64,000 nt of DNA from Acanthamoeba sp. SK_2022b. Its lineage: Eukaryota > Discosea > Longamoebia > Acanthamoebidae. Below the pieces are notes generated by a model. It had not been told where the DNA came from and ran no database searches. It saw only the letters and a list, made by a program, of their open reading frames with translations. Numbering within the stretch: position 1 is the stretch's first letter; each line of letters starts with the position of its first letter. A program made the translations under genes and the position numbers. Positions 38,838-48,557 of this stretch are shown one piece after another. The stretch lies in assembly GCA_027943245.1 (NCBI GenBank), contig JANDJZ010001754.1:1-64000 (forward strand). The letters run 5' to 3'.

Positions 38838-41623
38838 TGTAATACCTCACGAATATTTTCTGCACGAACGGGCAAATCACGGAAACGGTGGCCGGTGGCG
38901 TCGGCGATGGCGTTGACCAGCGCGGCCACGATCGGGATCATCACCACCTCCGCCATGCCTTTCGGCGGATCGGTTTCCGACAGCGCCGGCAGGATGTCGC
39001 CGCTCTGTTTCCACACCGCTACGTCGCTGGCGCGCGGCAGATGGTAACGGTTGAAGTTCCAGGTGCCGTTGCCCGGGCCGTCTTCGTACAGCGGTAAATA
39101 TTCGTGCAGAGCATGGCCGATCCCCATCGCCAGCCCGCCCTGCAGCTGGCCGGAAACCAGTTCCGGCACGATCAGGTTGCCGCACTCCATGATCGAATGG
39201 TGATTCAGCAATTCCACCTGGCCGGTGGCGATATCCACCGCCACTTCCGCCAGCGTGCCAACGGCGCTGTAGTAGGTCACCGCCGCATTGTTGCGCTGGG
39301 TTGGCGGGTAGTAGACCTGCCCGCGTGCCAGCGGTTTGAATTCACCGCCGGCGTTGCGCAGCGCCATGCCGTCGATCGGCAGGCGTTCGCTTTTGCCGTT
39401 CAGCGTGAAATCGGCCTCCGCCCACTGCCAGCGGTTGAAAACGTGCACCGCCGCGCCGGTGACGCCGCCCATCTGATAGGCCGTCTTGGCCAGCAGCTCG
39501 AGGCTCAGCACCGACATGCCCGCCGCCGTCAGGCCGCCCTCGACCCAACGCGCATCTTCACGCCGCACCACCAGCGGCGCCGCCTGGCCGCCGCCGATGC
39601 CGGCCTGCCACAGCGCCATCGCCGCCGGCCACAGGCCGCGATCGAAGATCAGGCGCGCCGCTTCGCGGGTGCTATGCGAGAAGTAATAGGCCGAGTTGCT
39701 GGCGCTGGACGGCGAGCAGTAGCTCGGCGTCCAGTTAGGGTTGGTTTGCAGCTTATCCTGCTCCTCTTGCGACATCAGGTAAGGATCGCCGCTGGTGACC
39801 ATCGGCAGCACCGACCAGTCGGTGACCGAGAAATGCGCTTCGTCGGCCGGTTTGCCCAGCCACTGTGCGCACAGCACCGACTGCGAGGTCGACATGCCGG
39901 TGCCCATCTCCGCGCCGCTGTGATGCAGCGTGATGCGGCCGTCTTCGCTCAGCTCCACCCGGGCGAACGAGGTTTCCGCCCCGGTGCCGAAGTCTTTCTG
40001 CACGCAGCCGAAGCCAACGCCATAGCGCTTGCCGGGATGGCGGCTCTCAAACTCGGCCTTGCGTTCGGCGCGCTTGAGCCACATCTCATGCTTCGCCGCC
40101 TTCTCCAGCACTTCATCGGCACGGATCGCACCGGCCGGGATCGCCCCCTGGGTATTTTTCATGCCGGATTTCAGCACGTTGCGCAGGCGGAACTCGATCG
40201 GGTCGATCTTCAGTTCAGCGGCCAGCTCATCCACCATCATCTCGGTGGCGGCCATGCTCTGCAGCGTGCCGTAACCGCGCGCCGAGCCGGCGTCGATGGC
40301 GCGCGAGGCCAGCCCGACCGACGACAGATCGCTTTTCGGGAAATAGTAAATCGACTGGGCGGCGGTCGCGCCGACCATCACCACCGAAGGGGTAAAGTTG
40401 CTGCGGCCGCCACCGTCCGCGGTCATGTCACCGAGGAACGACTGCATAACGCCGGTCTGGCGATTCACCGCGATGCGGTAATTCATATCGAACGCGTGGC
40501 GCTTCAGCGCCGTCTGGAACTGCTCGAAGCGGTCATTGGCCAGGCGCACCGGGTGGCCGTCGCCGTACATCGCCGCCACTGCGCCGTAATAGGGAAAGTT
40601 GTAGTGATCTTTCGAGCCGTAGCCCACGGTGTAGCATGGGTGCAGGATCAGCTGTTTCACCGGCGGGTTGCGCTTGGCCAGCATGCGCGGCATCTCGTCG
40701 GCCACTTCCTGCGGCGACTGGGTCGGCACCACCAGATGCAGCGTTTGCGTCTCGGCGTCGAACCAGCCGTTGGCGTTGTCCGGCTCCAGCGCCGAGGTGT
40801 CGATCGACTGCGTGGTGTAGCGGCGCGACATCACCAGCCAATCGGCCGGCGGATTGGCCATCTCGTCGGCGATCAGGCCCGCATAGCGCATGCCTTCCTG
40901 ATCCAGCTTGCCGCCCTCGCGCCCTTCCGGCCACACCGGCAGGTGTTTTTTCATCGATACCGGGAAGATTGGCGTGTCCTTCAGGCTGGAGAAGCGATCG
41001 TCGTCGAACGGCTGATCGCCCCCCACCCGCACATAGCGGAAGCTGCCCCAGGGATCGCGCTCCAGTGGGCCGGTGACCGCGCCGTATTTGATGGTCTCTT
41101 CGCGGAATTTCAGCTTGTCCTTGGCGAAGCGGAAACGGGCGAAGTCGTGATAGATCAGGATCGCCACCGCCTGGCCGAGGTAGGCCGGGGTTTTGCCGCT
41201 CGGCAGCAGCATGTCGTCACCGTAGAACGCCGGGAAGGCCAGGCCGTCGCGCGCCAGATCTTCCGCCGTCACCAGGCGATCCGGCTGCAGGTCGTCCCCC
41301 AATAGCGACAGATCGACCCCTTCGAACAGCCGGTCGGCTTTGGTGACGCGCAGAATGAAGGCGTGCGCCTGTTTCTGCGGCCAGTGCGGCATGTCCACCG
41401 CGCGGATATCGCGCGCGAACACCTTCTGCCCCATGACCTTGGCGCGGCCATCGATACGGAAACGGACGCGTTTGGTCTGCGGATCCCAGTTGGGTGACTG
41501 GAGGATTTTTTGCTCGAACAGCGCGGCGTAGGCGCGGCTGTACAGGGGCGCGAGATACACAGACACCCCCGCAATCACGGCGCTTTTGATAAAGCGGCGC
41601 CGCGACGGGTTGAAATTGCTCAT
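38834..41623 (-). CDS. Tat-exported molybdopterin-binding large subunit (IorB-like)
   Basis: Catalytic subunit of the xanthine-oxidase family. The 929-aa protein begins with a Tat signal (SRRRFIKSAVIAG) and carries the family segments GYGTLQSMAATEMMVDELA, GAEMGTGMSTS and, near the C-terminus, GIGHALHE, where the Glu is the catalytic base. IorB-type proteins oxidise N-heterocycles, and related AldH proteins oxidise aldehydes. ATG at 41623 follows AAGGA; five upstream codons are not needed. First gene of the operon with the 2Fe-2S and cytochrome genes. It is longer than Brevundimonas IorB. Confidence 0.9.
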   Translation of the reverse strand: MSNFNPSRRRFIKSAVIAGVSVYLAPLYSRAYAALFEQKILQSPNWDPQTKRVRFRIDGRAKVMGQKVFARDIRAVDMPHWPQKQAHAFILRVTKADRLFEGVDLSLLGDDLQPDRLVTAEDLARDGLAFPAFYGDDMLLPSGKTPAYLGQAVAILIYHDFARFRFAKDKLKFREETIKYGAVTGPLERDPWGSFRYVRVGGDQPFDDDRFSSLKDTPIFPVSMKKHLPVWPEGREGGKLDQEGMRYAGLIADEMANPPADWLVMSRRYTTQSIDTSALEPDNANGWFDAETQTLHLVVPTQSPQEVADEMPRMLAKRNPPVKQLILHPCYTVGYGSKDHYNFPYYGAVAAMYGDGHPVRLANDRFEQFQTALKRHAFDMNYRIAVNRQTGVMQSFLGDMTADGGGRSNFTPSVVMVGATAAQSIYYFPKSDLSSVGLASRAIDAGSARGYGTLQSMAATEMMVDELAAELKIDPIEFRLRNVLKSGMKNTQGAIPAGAIRADEVLEKAAKHEMWLKRAERKAEFESRHPGKRYGVGFGCVQKDFGTGAETSFARVELSEDGRITLHHSGAEMGTGMSTSQSVLCAQWLGKPADEAHFSVTDWSVLPMVTSGDPYLMSQEEQDKLQTNPNWTPSYCSPSSASNSAYYFSHSTREAARLIFDRGLWPAAMALWQAGIGGGQAAPLVVRREDARWVEGGLTAAGMSVLSLELLAKTAYQMGGVTGAAVHVFNRWQWAEADFTLNGKSERLPIDGMALRNAGGEFKPLARGQVYYPPTQRNNAAVTYYSAVGTLAEVAVDIATGQVELLNHHSIMECGNLIVPELVSGQLQGGLAMGIGHALHEYLPLYEDGPGNGTWNFNRYHLPRASDVAVWKQSGDILPALSETDPPKGMAEVVMIPIVAALVNAIADATGHRFRDLPVRAENIREVLQ

Positions 41624-41673
41624 AAATAAGTCCTTCACGTCTTTCTTGTAATTGGTTTTTGTTCGCGGTGTTG

Positions 41674-41820
41674 TTGCGCAAACGCTGACGACCTTGCCGT
41701 AGACGTCATAAGCATATGCTTATAACTAAAATTATGTGATGATTAACAGGCTGTTTTCAACAAAAAAACATTTGCAAAACACAGGTAGTTTGTAGGCTAA
41801 TAAATAATTTGCGCAAACGC
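41674..41820. promoter_or_regulatory. Divergent promoter region with palindrome and spaced repeats
   Basis: This 208-bp AT-rich gap separates the hydroxylase operon from the MocA-like gene. It holds a perfect 16-bp palindrome ATAAGCATATGCTTAT (41708-41723) and two direct copies of TTGCGCAAACGC (41674-41685 and 41809-41820), exactly 135 bp apart, each with the inner palindrome TTGCGCAA and each close to one gene start. They look like operator sites; the regulator is unknown. Confidence 0.5.
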
Positions 41821-41831
41821 GGACTTCAACC

Positions 41832-42416
41832 ATGACCACGGGCATTGTCATTACCGCCGCCGGACGCGGGGAGCGCTTTATTCAGGCCGGCGGCCAGGGC
41901 AACAAATTGAACGCCGGATTTACCGACGCGGCGGGCGAGGGGCGCTCGCTGTTCGAACACACCCTGCGCCAGGCATTGGCTTCCGGCCTGCCGGTACAGG
42001 TGGTAACCCGGCCGGATAATCTGCCGGTGCTGGCAGCCTGCGCCGCCAATCAGGTGCCGGTCACCCTGCTCGCCAGTTCGGGCCTTGGCGACTCGATCGC
42101 CGCGGGCGTTGCCGCCACGCCGCACTGGCAGGGCTGGCTGATCCACCTGGCCGATATGCCGTTCGTCGGCGCCGAGGTTTTCCGGCAGGTGGCGGATGCC
42201 TTACGGCAGCACGCGATAGTTCGCCCCTGCTATGCGCAACAGCCCGGTCACCCGGTCGGCTTTTCCGCCCTATTGCGCAAACCCCTTTGCCAACTGCGCG
42301 GCGATAATGGCGCGCGTGAACTGCTGCAAGGCGCGGCAGTGCACCTGCTGCCGCTTGAGCACCCCGGCGTCGTGCAGGATATTGATCTTCCATCGCAACT
42401 CCCGGCCAGCGAGTAA
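41832..42416 (+). CDS. MocA-like molybdenum cofactor cytidylyltransferase
   Basis: A 194-aa nucleotidyltransferase of the MobA/MocA fold, with the NTP loop TAAGRGERF (about residues 8-16), the metal-binding LADMPFV and PGHPVGFS. MocA converts molybdopterin to its cytosine dinucleotide, the cofactor of xanthine-oxidase family enzymes in bacteria. Its place beside the IorB-like subunit supports that role. Followed 8 bp later by the XdhC-like gene. Confidence 0.85.
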   Translation: MTTGIVITAAGRGERFIQAGGQGNKLNAGFTDAAGEGRSLFEHTLRQALASGLPVQVVTRPDNLPVLAACAANQVPVTLLASSGLGDSIAAGVAATPHWQGWLIHLADMPFVGAEVFRQVADALRQHAIVRPCYAQQPGHPVGFSALLRKPLCQLRGDNGARELLQGAAVHLLPLEHPGVVQDIDLPSQLPASE

Positions 42417-42424
42417 ATTCACCT

Positions 42425-43477
42425 ATGCAACATCTTGATGTCACCGTGGTCAGCCAGGCGATAAGCTGGCTGCAGCAACAGCCGGTCTGGTTATGCACCG
42501 TGCTCAGTACCTACGGCTCTTCGCCGCGGTCGCCGGGCGCGCTGATGGCGGCGACCCGCGACGGCCGCTACAGTGGTTCGCTGTCGGGCGGCTGCGTGGA
42601 GGAGGATTTTTTGCGCCGCGTGGCCGCCGGGGAGTACCAGGCGGCCAGCCAGGTGATCCGTTACGGCGAAGGCGGCATGACGCCCAACGTGGCACTGCCC
42701 TGCGGCGGCGTGCTGGACGTGCTGATCGAATACCTGCCGGCGGGTGAAGACAGCATCGCTTACCTGCAACGCATCGCCGGCGCGCTGGAAGGGCATCACG
42801 CGCTGATCAAACGCCTGACGCTGCCCAACGCCTGCCACAGCCTCGAGCAAAGCCACTTCACCAGCGCCACGCAGGTCGAACGCCGGCTCGAGCAGATCAC
42901 CCTGCACATCGCGGCCGCGCCGCGCCTGCTGATCGCCGGGCTGTCCAGCGTGGCGCTGTACTGTGCCGATTTCGCCGTGGCGCTGGGGTTTGAGGTGCTG
43001 GTGTGCGAGAACCGCCCGGAGGTGCTGGATAACTTTGCCGCCGAGCTGAAACCGGGCGTGACGTTGCTGCGCCAGTTTCCGGCCAAATTTATTGAAGAAG
43101 GGGGATGCCACGCCAATACCGCCGTCGTGGCGCTGACCCACGATCCGCGCATGGACGACCTGACGCTGATGGAAGCGATCCACACCCCGGCGTTTTACAT
43201 CGGGGCCATGGGATCGCTCAGAAACAGCGCGCGGCGGCGCCAGCGTTTGCAGCAGATTGCCGAATTCACGCCGCAGGAGCTGGAACGCATCCATGCGCCG
43301 ATCGGCCTGCCGCTGGGCAGCAAAACCCCGGCGGAGATCGCCCTGGCGGTGATGGCGGCGATCGTGCAGCAAAAAAACCGGCTGCCGGCCGCCGACGGGA
43401 TCAATGCAGCGGCACCACCGGCACCAGATGCTGCAGCTCCAGATGCAGTTCCTCTTTCCCGCTCAGCGAATAGCTGA
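42425..43477 (+). CDS. XdhC/CoxI family cofactor maturation protein
   Basis: XdhC proteins bind the molybdenum cofactor, help its sulfuration and insert it into xanthine-oxidase family enzymes. The 350-aa protein has the XdhC N-terminal domain (TYGSSPRSPGALM, GSLSGGCVEEDF) and a C-terminal Rossmann domain (LLIAGLSSVALY, IGAMGSLRNSARR, GLPLGSKTPAEIALAVMAAI). An Ala/Pro-rich tail of about 25 residues overlaps the end of the convergent regulator gene by 77 bp. Confidence 0.88.
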   Translation: MQHLDVTVVSQAISWLQQQPVWLCTVLSTYGSSPRSPGALMAATRDGRYSGSLSGGCVEEDFLRRVAAGEYQAASQVIRYGEGGMTPNVALPCGGVLDVLIEYLPAGEDSIAYLQRIAGALEGHHALIKRLTLPNACHSLEQSHFTSATQVERRLEQITLHIAAAPRLLIAGLSSVALYCADFAVALGFEVLVCENRPEVLDNFAAELKPGVTLLRQFPAKFIEEGGCHANTAVVALTHDPRMDDLTLMEAIHTPAFYIGAMGSLRNSARRRQRLQQIAEFTPQELERIHAPIGLPLGSKTPAEIALAVMAAIVQQKNRLPAADGINAAAPPAPDAAAPDAVPLSRSANS

Positions 43478-44267
43478 ACACCGTAATGTCCGGCCCGTCA
43501 CCGCGGGCCAGCCCCATTTCGGGCAACACCTGCGTGTAGATCTGAATGATGTGGTCGTTGAGCGCCACCGGCTTGCCGGAATAGCGAAAACGGCAAAACT
43601 CGCCGTGGATCTCCGGCAGCGGCTCCAGCACCACGCCTTCGCGCAGCGGGTATTCCGTCGTCACGCCCAGGGTATAATCGACCCTGACCCGCTCGCCGTC
43701 CGGCACCAGCTGGGTAAACGAATAGGTTTGCGTCGGGCGCTCGCCCAACAAGGTGTAGAACTGCCCCCGCAGCGCGCTGCGCTGCGGCAGGTGCGACTTG
43801 TCCAGCTTCTCGATATCCAGGTGATAAGCGTACCGCTTGCCGTGAAAGGCGTATTGCCCCCGGGCGATGCTGACGCGTTCAACCTGAATATCGCCGGGCT
43901 GGCTGGCCGCCAGCGAACGCACCAGATTGCTGAAGTCCTGCTTGCGGGCATGGCGATACACGCTGGGCGATTCGGCGAAGTGTTTCTTGAAACAGCGCGA
44001 GAACGTCTGCTGGTTATCGAATTGGTATTCGACCGAGATATCGAGAATGCTCTTCTGCGTGAAACGCAAGGCGAAGGCGGCGAGGTAGAGGCGGCGAGCG
44101 CGGATGTACGAGGCTAACGACAATCCGGTCTGCTTCTTGAACATGCGCTGCAGGTACCATTTCGTATAGCCTGACTTGGCGGAAACGATGTCCAACGACA
44201 GCGGATTGGTCAGGTTATCTTCAATCCAGACCAGCAATTCCTTGATATGACTTTCCTGCGTACCCAT
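43401..44267 (-). CDS. Rob-like AraC-family regulator with GyrI-like domain
   Basis: A 288-aa transcription factor with an N-terminal MarA/SoxS/Rob-type double helix-turn-helix (LDIVSAKSGYTKWYLQRMF and ISVEYQFDNQQTFSRCFKKHF, about residues 23-100) and a C-terminal GyrI-like small-molecule binding domain, the same order as Rob. It may sense a ligand related to the neighbouring hydroxylase, or belong to the mar-sox-rob type stress network. A 150-bp gap separates it from the fumarase gene. Confidence 0.82.
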   Translation of the reverse strand: MGTQESHIKELLVWIEDNLTNPLSLDIVSAKSGYTKWYLQRMFKKQTGLSLASYIRARRLYLAAFALRFTQKSILDISVEYQFDNQQTFSRCFKKHFAESPSVYRHARKQDFSNLVRSLAASQPGDIQVERVSIARGQYAFHGKRYAYHLDIEKLDKSHLPQRSALRGQFYTLLGERPTQTYSFTQLVPDGERVRVDYTLGVTTEYPLREGVVLEPLPEIHGEFCRFRYSGKPVALNDHIIQIYTQVLPEMGLARGDGPDITVFSYSLSGKEELHLELQHLVPVVPLH

Positions 44268-44380
44268 GTGCTTGCCGAACCTTCTGTTGCCGATATTCCA
44301 TTAGTCGAATTTTAGTGCTATCCGCGTAGGGTATACAGGTTAAAACTCGACGTCCAGCAAGCTACAGGACTTTACACACT

Positions 44381-44410
44381 CCCCTTCACCGCCCGCAGGC
44401 GGCGAAGGGG
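44381..44410 (-). terminator. Hairpin downstream of the fumarase gene
   Basis: Stem CCCCTTC-A-CCGCC / GGCGG-C-GAAGGGG with one mismatch and a 4-nt loop, 7 bp after the fumarase stop. No U-tract follows on the minus strand, so termination strength is uncertain. Confidence 0.5.
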
Positions 44411-44417
44411 GCCGCGC

Positions 44418-46064
44418 TTATTTCAGGCAGCTGGAGCACTGACCGGCCTGGATCTTCTGGAAGAAGTCATTGCCTTTGTCATCCACCAGGATAAACGCCG
44501 GGAAATCTTCCACTTCGATTTTCCAGATCGCTTCCATGCCCAGCTCAGGGTACTCCACGCACTCCAGGCTCTTGATGCTCTGCTGCGCCAGCACCGCCGC
44601 CGGGCCGCCGATGCTGCCGAGGTAGAAGCCGCCGTGCTTGTGGCAGGCATCCGTCACCTGCTGGCTGCGGTTGCCTTTCGCCAGCATGATCATGCTGCCG
44701 CCGTGGGATTGCAGCAGATCGACGTAAGAGTCCATACGCCCGGCGGTGGTTGGCCCCAACGAACCGGACGCGTAGCCCTCCGGCGTTTTGGCCGGGCCGG
44801 CGTAGTAGATCGGGTGATCCTTGACGTACTGCGGCAGGCCTTCACCGCGATCCAGACGCTCTTTCAGCTTGGCGTGCGCGATATCGCGGCCGACGATGAT
44901 GGTGCCGCTCAGCGACAGGCGGGTGGAAACCGGGTACTGCGACAGCTGTTTAAGGATCTCGGCCATCGGGCGGTTGAGATCGACTTTGATCGCCTCGCCT
45001 TCCCCGGCCTGACGCAGTTCCTGAGGAATGAATTTACCCGGATTGTGCTCCAGTTTTTCCAGCCAGATGCCGTCGCGGTTGATCTTGCCTTTGATGTTGC
45101 GGTCCGCCGAGCAGGAGACGCCCATGCCGACCGGGCAGGACGCGCCGTGGCGCGGCAGGCGCACCACGCGGATATCGTGCGCGAAGTATTTGCCGCCGAA
45201 CTGCGCGCCCAGCCCCAGGTTTTGCGCTTCTTGCAGCAGTTCCGCTTCGAGTTCCAGATCGCGGAACGCCTGGCCATGCTCGTTGCCTTCGGTCGGCAGG
45301 CCATCGTAATACTTGGTCGAGGCCAGCTTGACGGTTTTCAGCGTCGCTTCCGCCGAGGTGCCGCCGATGACGAACGCCACGTGGTACGGCGGGCAAGCCG
45401 CGGTGCCTAACGTGCGCATCTTGTCGACCAGGTAGTTTTTCAGTTTTCCCGGCGACAGCAGCGCCTTGGTTTCCTGATACAGATAGGTTTTGTTGGCGGA
45501 ACCGCCGCCCTTGGCGATGCACAGGAACTTGTACTCTTCGCCGTCCACGCTGTAGAGATCGATCTGCGCCGGCAGGTTGCTACCGGTATTGACCTCTTTA
45601 TACATATCCAGCGCGGCGTTCTGCGAATAGCGCAGGTTCTCTTCGATGTAGGTGTTGTACACCCCACGCGACAACGCCGCTTCATCGCCGCCGCCGGTCC
45701 AGACGCGCTGGCCCTTTTTGCCGACGATGATCGCCGTGCCGGTGTCCTGGCAGGTCGGTAAAATACCCTTGGCGGCGATTTCTGAGTTACGCAGAAATTG
45801 CAGCGCAACGTACTTGTCGTTTTCGCTGGCGTCCGGATCGTCGAGGATATCGGCCACCTGCTGTTGGTGCGCCGGGCGCAGCATGAACGAGGCGTCGTGG
45901 AACGCATGCTGGGCAAGCAGGGTTAACGCTTCAGGGGCAACTTTCAGAATTTCCTGGCCTTCAAATTCGCTCACGGAAACGTGGTCGCGGCTCAGCAGGT
46001 AGTATTCGGTATCGTCTTTCTTCAGCGGGAACGGATCTTGATAGTGGAACGGTTTATTCGACAT
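44418..46064 (-). CDS. fumA: Class I (4Fe-4S) fumarate hydratase
   Basis: TCA-cycle interconversion of fumarate and malate. The 548-aa protein equals E. coli FumA in length and shares almost the whole sequence. The 4Fe-4S ligands are C105 (LPTCQDTG), the Cys of TAACPPYH and the Cys of VSCSADRN. FumA and FumB are close paralogues, so the symbol rests on overall likeness. ATG at 46064 gives MSNKPFHYQ; the frame stays open upstream. A TTGACA occurs about 70 bp upstream, with no clear -10. Confidence 0.92.
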   Translation of the reverse strand: MSNKPFHYQDPFPLKKDDTEYYLLSRDHVSVSEFEGQEILKVAPEALTLLAQHAFHDASFMLRPAHQQQVADILDDPDASENDKYVALQFLRNSEIAAKGILPTCQDTGTAIIVGKKGQRVWTGGGDEAALSRGVYNTYIEENLRYSQNAALDMYKEVNTGSNLPAQIDLYSVDGEEYKFLCIAKGGGSANKTYLYQETKALLSPGKLKNYLVDKMRTLGTAACPPYHVAFVIGGTSAEATLKTVKLASTKYYDGLPTEGNEHGQAFRDLELEAELLQEAQNLGLGAQFGGKYFAHDIRVVRLPRHGASCPVGMGVSCSADRNIKGKINRDGIWLEKLEHNPGKFIPQELRQAGEGEAIKVDLNRPMAEILKQLSQYPVSTRLSLSGTIIVGRDIAHAKLKERLDRGEGLPQYVKDHPIYYAGPAKTPEGYASGSLGPTTAGRMDSYVDLLQSHGGSMIMLAKGNRSQQVTDACHKHGGFYLGSIGGPAAVLAQQSIKSLECVEYPELGMEAIWKIEVEDFPAFILVDDKGNDFFQKIQAGQCSSCLK

Positions 46065-46436
46065 TGATCTCTCACTTGCAACATCAGCTGCGTTAAATTC
46101 ACACTTGCGGCGCACGGCTCGGCGCCTTGTCAAAAAACTGCCTCCACCTTACGTATTTTTAATCAGTCAGTTATTGCGCCAAATCGCAAAATAACCGCTC
46201 TTTGCGTAAGGGATTACCACAGGCGGCGTTTCAACCTTGCTCGGTGAGAACTGCGGGTACAGGCTCATCATGCACGCTTTATTATCCCGCAGTTAACACA
46301 TTGATTACAATCCATCGGCGGCGATCGTCTTATCAATGTGGCGAAAAACCGGCGCGCAGCGCCAAGAAAGCGTCGGATGCGGATTTAGGCCGGGGCATAT
46401 TGTCAGCCGCCGTGCCATTGCTTAAGCTAGGCCGCA
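46065..46436. other. 372-bp divergent intergenic region between fumA and sprT
   Basis: Holds the upstream regions of both genes. I see no additional gene; open frames here are extensions of sprT shadows. AT-rich stretches near 46145-46200 and 46280-46340 are likely promoter areas, but no site is clear enough to call. Confidence 0.5.
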
Positions 46437-46949
46437 ATGAACAAATCAAGAATCCCCATCGCGCTGCAACAAGCGGTGATGCGCTGCCTGCGAGAAAAGC
46501 TGCAGTTGGCACGCCGGCATTTTGCCGTCGAGTTCCCCGAACCCAGCATCGTCTATCAGCAACGCGGCACCAGCGCGGGCACCGCCTGGCTGCAAAGCTG
46601 GGAAATCCGTCTGAACCCGGTGCTGCTGCTGGAAAACCAACAGCCGTTTATCGATGAAGTGGTGCCGCACGAGCTGGCGCACCTGCTGGTGTTTCGCCAA
46701 TTCGGCCGGGTGGCGCCGCACGGCCGCGAATGGCGCTGGATGATGGAAAGCGTACTGCTGACCCCCGCCAGCCGCACTCACCGTTTCGAAACCGCCTCGG
46801 TGCAAAGCAAAACCTTCCCCTACCGCTGTGGCTGCGGGCAGCACCAGCTCACCATTCGCCGACATAACCGCGTGCTGCGCGGCGAAAGCGAATACCGCTG
46901 CCGCCGGTGCGGCGAGAAACTGAAATTTCTTGCTAGCGAGAACCTTTAG
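46437..46949 (+). CDS. sprT: SprT family zinc metalloprotease-like protein
   Basis: A 170-aa protein with the zinc-metalloprotease motif HELAH (about residue 77) and a C-terminal zinc ribbon (YRCGCG ... YRCRRCG). It matches E. coli SprT in length and lies upstream of endA as there. Its role in enterobacteria is poorly known; the fold is shared with the DNA-protein crosslink protease SPRTN. Confidence 0.92.
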   Translation: MNKSRIPIALQQAVMRCLREKLQLARRHFAVEFPEPSIVYQQRGTSAGTAWLQSWEIRLNPVLLLENQQPFIDEVVPHELAHLLVFRQFGRVAPHGREWRWMMESVLLTPASRTHRFETASVQSKTFPYRCGCGQHQLTIRRHNRVLRGESEYRCRRCGEKLKFLASENL

Positions 46950-47050
46950 TTAAACGATTTATACGTTAAAACAAGCAAATATCGCCATTTGCCACTGCCG
47001 GCAAGTTCCGTTACCCTGCCTGCTTTTCCAATTTTGAGCTGTTTTGGAAT

Positions 47051-47746
47051 ATGCTTCGCAGAATTTTGTTTATGGCGGTTTTCGCCGCAGGCGCCGTACA
47101 GGCGCACGGCATCAATAATTTTTCTCAGGCCAAGGCGGCGGCGGCCAAGATTAACCAGGATGCGCCGGGCAGTTTTTACTGCGGCTGCCGCATCGACTGG
47201 CAAGGCAAGAAGGGCATCCCGGATCTCGCCGGCTGCGGCTATCAGGTGCGTAAAAACGCCCAACGCGCGCAGCGCATCGAATGGGAACACGTGGTGCCGG
47301 CCTGGCAGTTCGGCCACCAGCTGCAGTGCTGGCAGGACGGCGGGCGCAAGAACTGCAACAAAGACGCCACCTATCGCCAGATAGAAACCGATCTGCACAA
47401 CCTGCAGCCGGCGATCGGCGAAGTGAACGGCGACCGCAATAACTTCATGTACAGCCAATGGAACGGCGGTGAAGGCCAATACGGGCAATGCCCGATGAAG
47501 GTGGACTTCAAGAATAAACAGGCGGAGCCGCCCGCCCGCGCCCGCGGCGCCATTGCCCGCACCTACTTCTACATGCGCGATCGCTACCAGCTGCGGCTGT
47601 CACGCCAGCAAACCCAGCTGTTCGAGGTGTGGAACCGGCAATATCCGGTGAGCCAATGGGAATGTCAGCGTGAAGCACGTATCGCCAAGGTGCAGGGCAA
47701 CCACAACCCCTATATTCAACAGGCTTGTCAGCAGCGGAAAAGCTAA
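47051..47746 (+). CDS. endA: Endonuclease I (periplasmic)
   Basis: A 231-aa periplasmic DNase of the beta-beta-alpha-metal type, with a signal peptide ([13 protein letters not shown]), the active-site segment [11 protein letters not shown] and the N of [10 protein letters not shown]. Several Cys pairs suggest disulphides. A GGCGCCGC/GCGGCGCC hairpin at 47771-47792 may end its transcript. Confidence 0.94.
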   Translation: MLRRILFMAVFAAGAVQAHGINNFSQAKAAAAKINQDAPGSFYCGCRIDWQGKKGIPDLAGCGYQVRKNAQRAQRIEWEHVVPAWQFGHQLQCWQDGGRKNCNKDATYRQIETDLHNLQPAIGEVNGDRNNFMYSQWNGGEGQYGQCPMKVDFKNKQAEPPARARGAIARTYFYMRDRYQLRLSRQQTQLFEVWNRQYPVSQWECQREARIAKVQGNHNPYIQQACQQRKS

Positions 47747-47815
47747 CCTACTATAGCCTTTATCTTTCATGGCGCCGCCAACCCGCGGCGCCGTTTCGTC
47801 AGGATCAGACTACCC

Positions 47816-48547
47816 ATGCGCATACCCCGCATTTACCATCCGCAGCCGTTGACCGATCGGGCGGAGATCGCCCTGAGCGAGGACGCCGCCAACCACGTCG
47901 GCCGCGTGCTGCGCATGAGCGCCGGCCAGGCGCTGCAGCTGTTCGACGGCAGCAACCAGGTGTTCGACGCCGAGATAGTTCAGGTGGACAAAAAGAGCGT
48001 GCTGGTGCACCTCGGCGACGGCCGCGTGGATGACATCGAATCGCCGCTCAACCTGCATCTGGGCCAGGTGATCTCGCGCGGCGAGAAGATGGAGTTCACC
48101 ATTCAGAAGTCCATCGAGCTGGGCGTCAACGTCATTACCCCGCTGTTTTCCGAGCGCTGCGGCGTCAAACTGGACGGCGAGCGTCTGGCGAAGAAAATCC
48201 AGCAATGGCAAAAGATCGCCATCGCCGCCTGCGAACAGTGCGGCCGTAACCGCATTCCCGAAATCCGCGAGGCGATGTCGCTGGAAGCCTGGTGCGCCGA
48301 GCAGGACGGCAGCCTGAAGCTCAACCTGCATCCGCGCGCCAGCCACAGCATCAACACGCTGCCGCAGCCGGTAGACCGCGTCCGCCTGCTGATCGGCCCG
48401 GAAGGCGGTTTGTCCGCCGACGAAATCGCTATGACCACCAACCACGGATTTACTGATATTCTGCTGGGGCCACGCGTGCTGCGTACCGAAACCACAGCGC
48501 TCACCGCCATTACCGCTCTGCAGGTCCGCTTCGGCGACCTGGGTTAA
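47816..48547 (+). CDS. rsmE: 16S rRNA m3U1498 methyltransferase
   Basis: A 243-aa SPOUT-class methyltransferase. An N-terminal PUA-like part ([20 protein letters not shown]) is followed by the knotted SAM site [13 protein letters not shown] and [13 protein letters not shown]. Next gene gshB starts 11 bp later, the E. coli order. Confidence 0.95.
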   Translation: MRIPRIYHPQPLTDRAEIALSEDAANHVGRVLRMSAGQALQLFDGSNQVFDAEIVQVDKKSVLVHLGDGRVDDIESPLNLHLGQVISRGEKMEFTIQKSIELGVNVITPLFSERCGVKLDGERLAKKIQQWQKIAIAACEQCGRNRIPEIREAMSLEAWCAEQDGSLKLNLHPRASHSINTLPQPVDRVRLLIGPEGGLSADEIAMTTNHGFTDILLGPRVLRTETTALTAITALQVRFGDLG

Positions 48548-48557
48548 AGGAGAAAAG

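Noticed and set aside
39104..41305. 733-codon plus-strand frame opposite the molybdenum hydroxylase gene
   Set aside because: Antisense shadow of a gene with clear Tat, molybdopterin and catalytic motifs; no ribosome site or known family.
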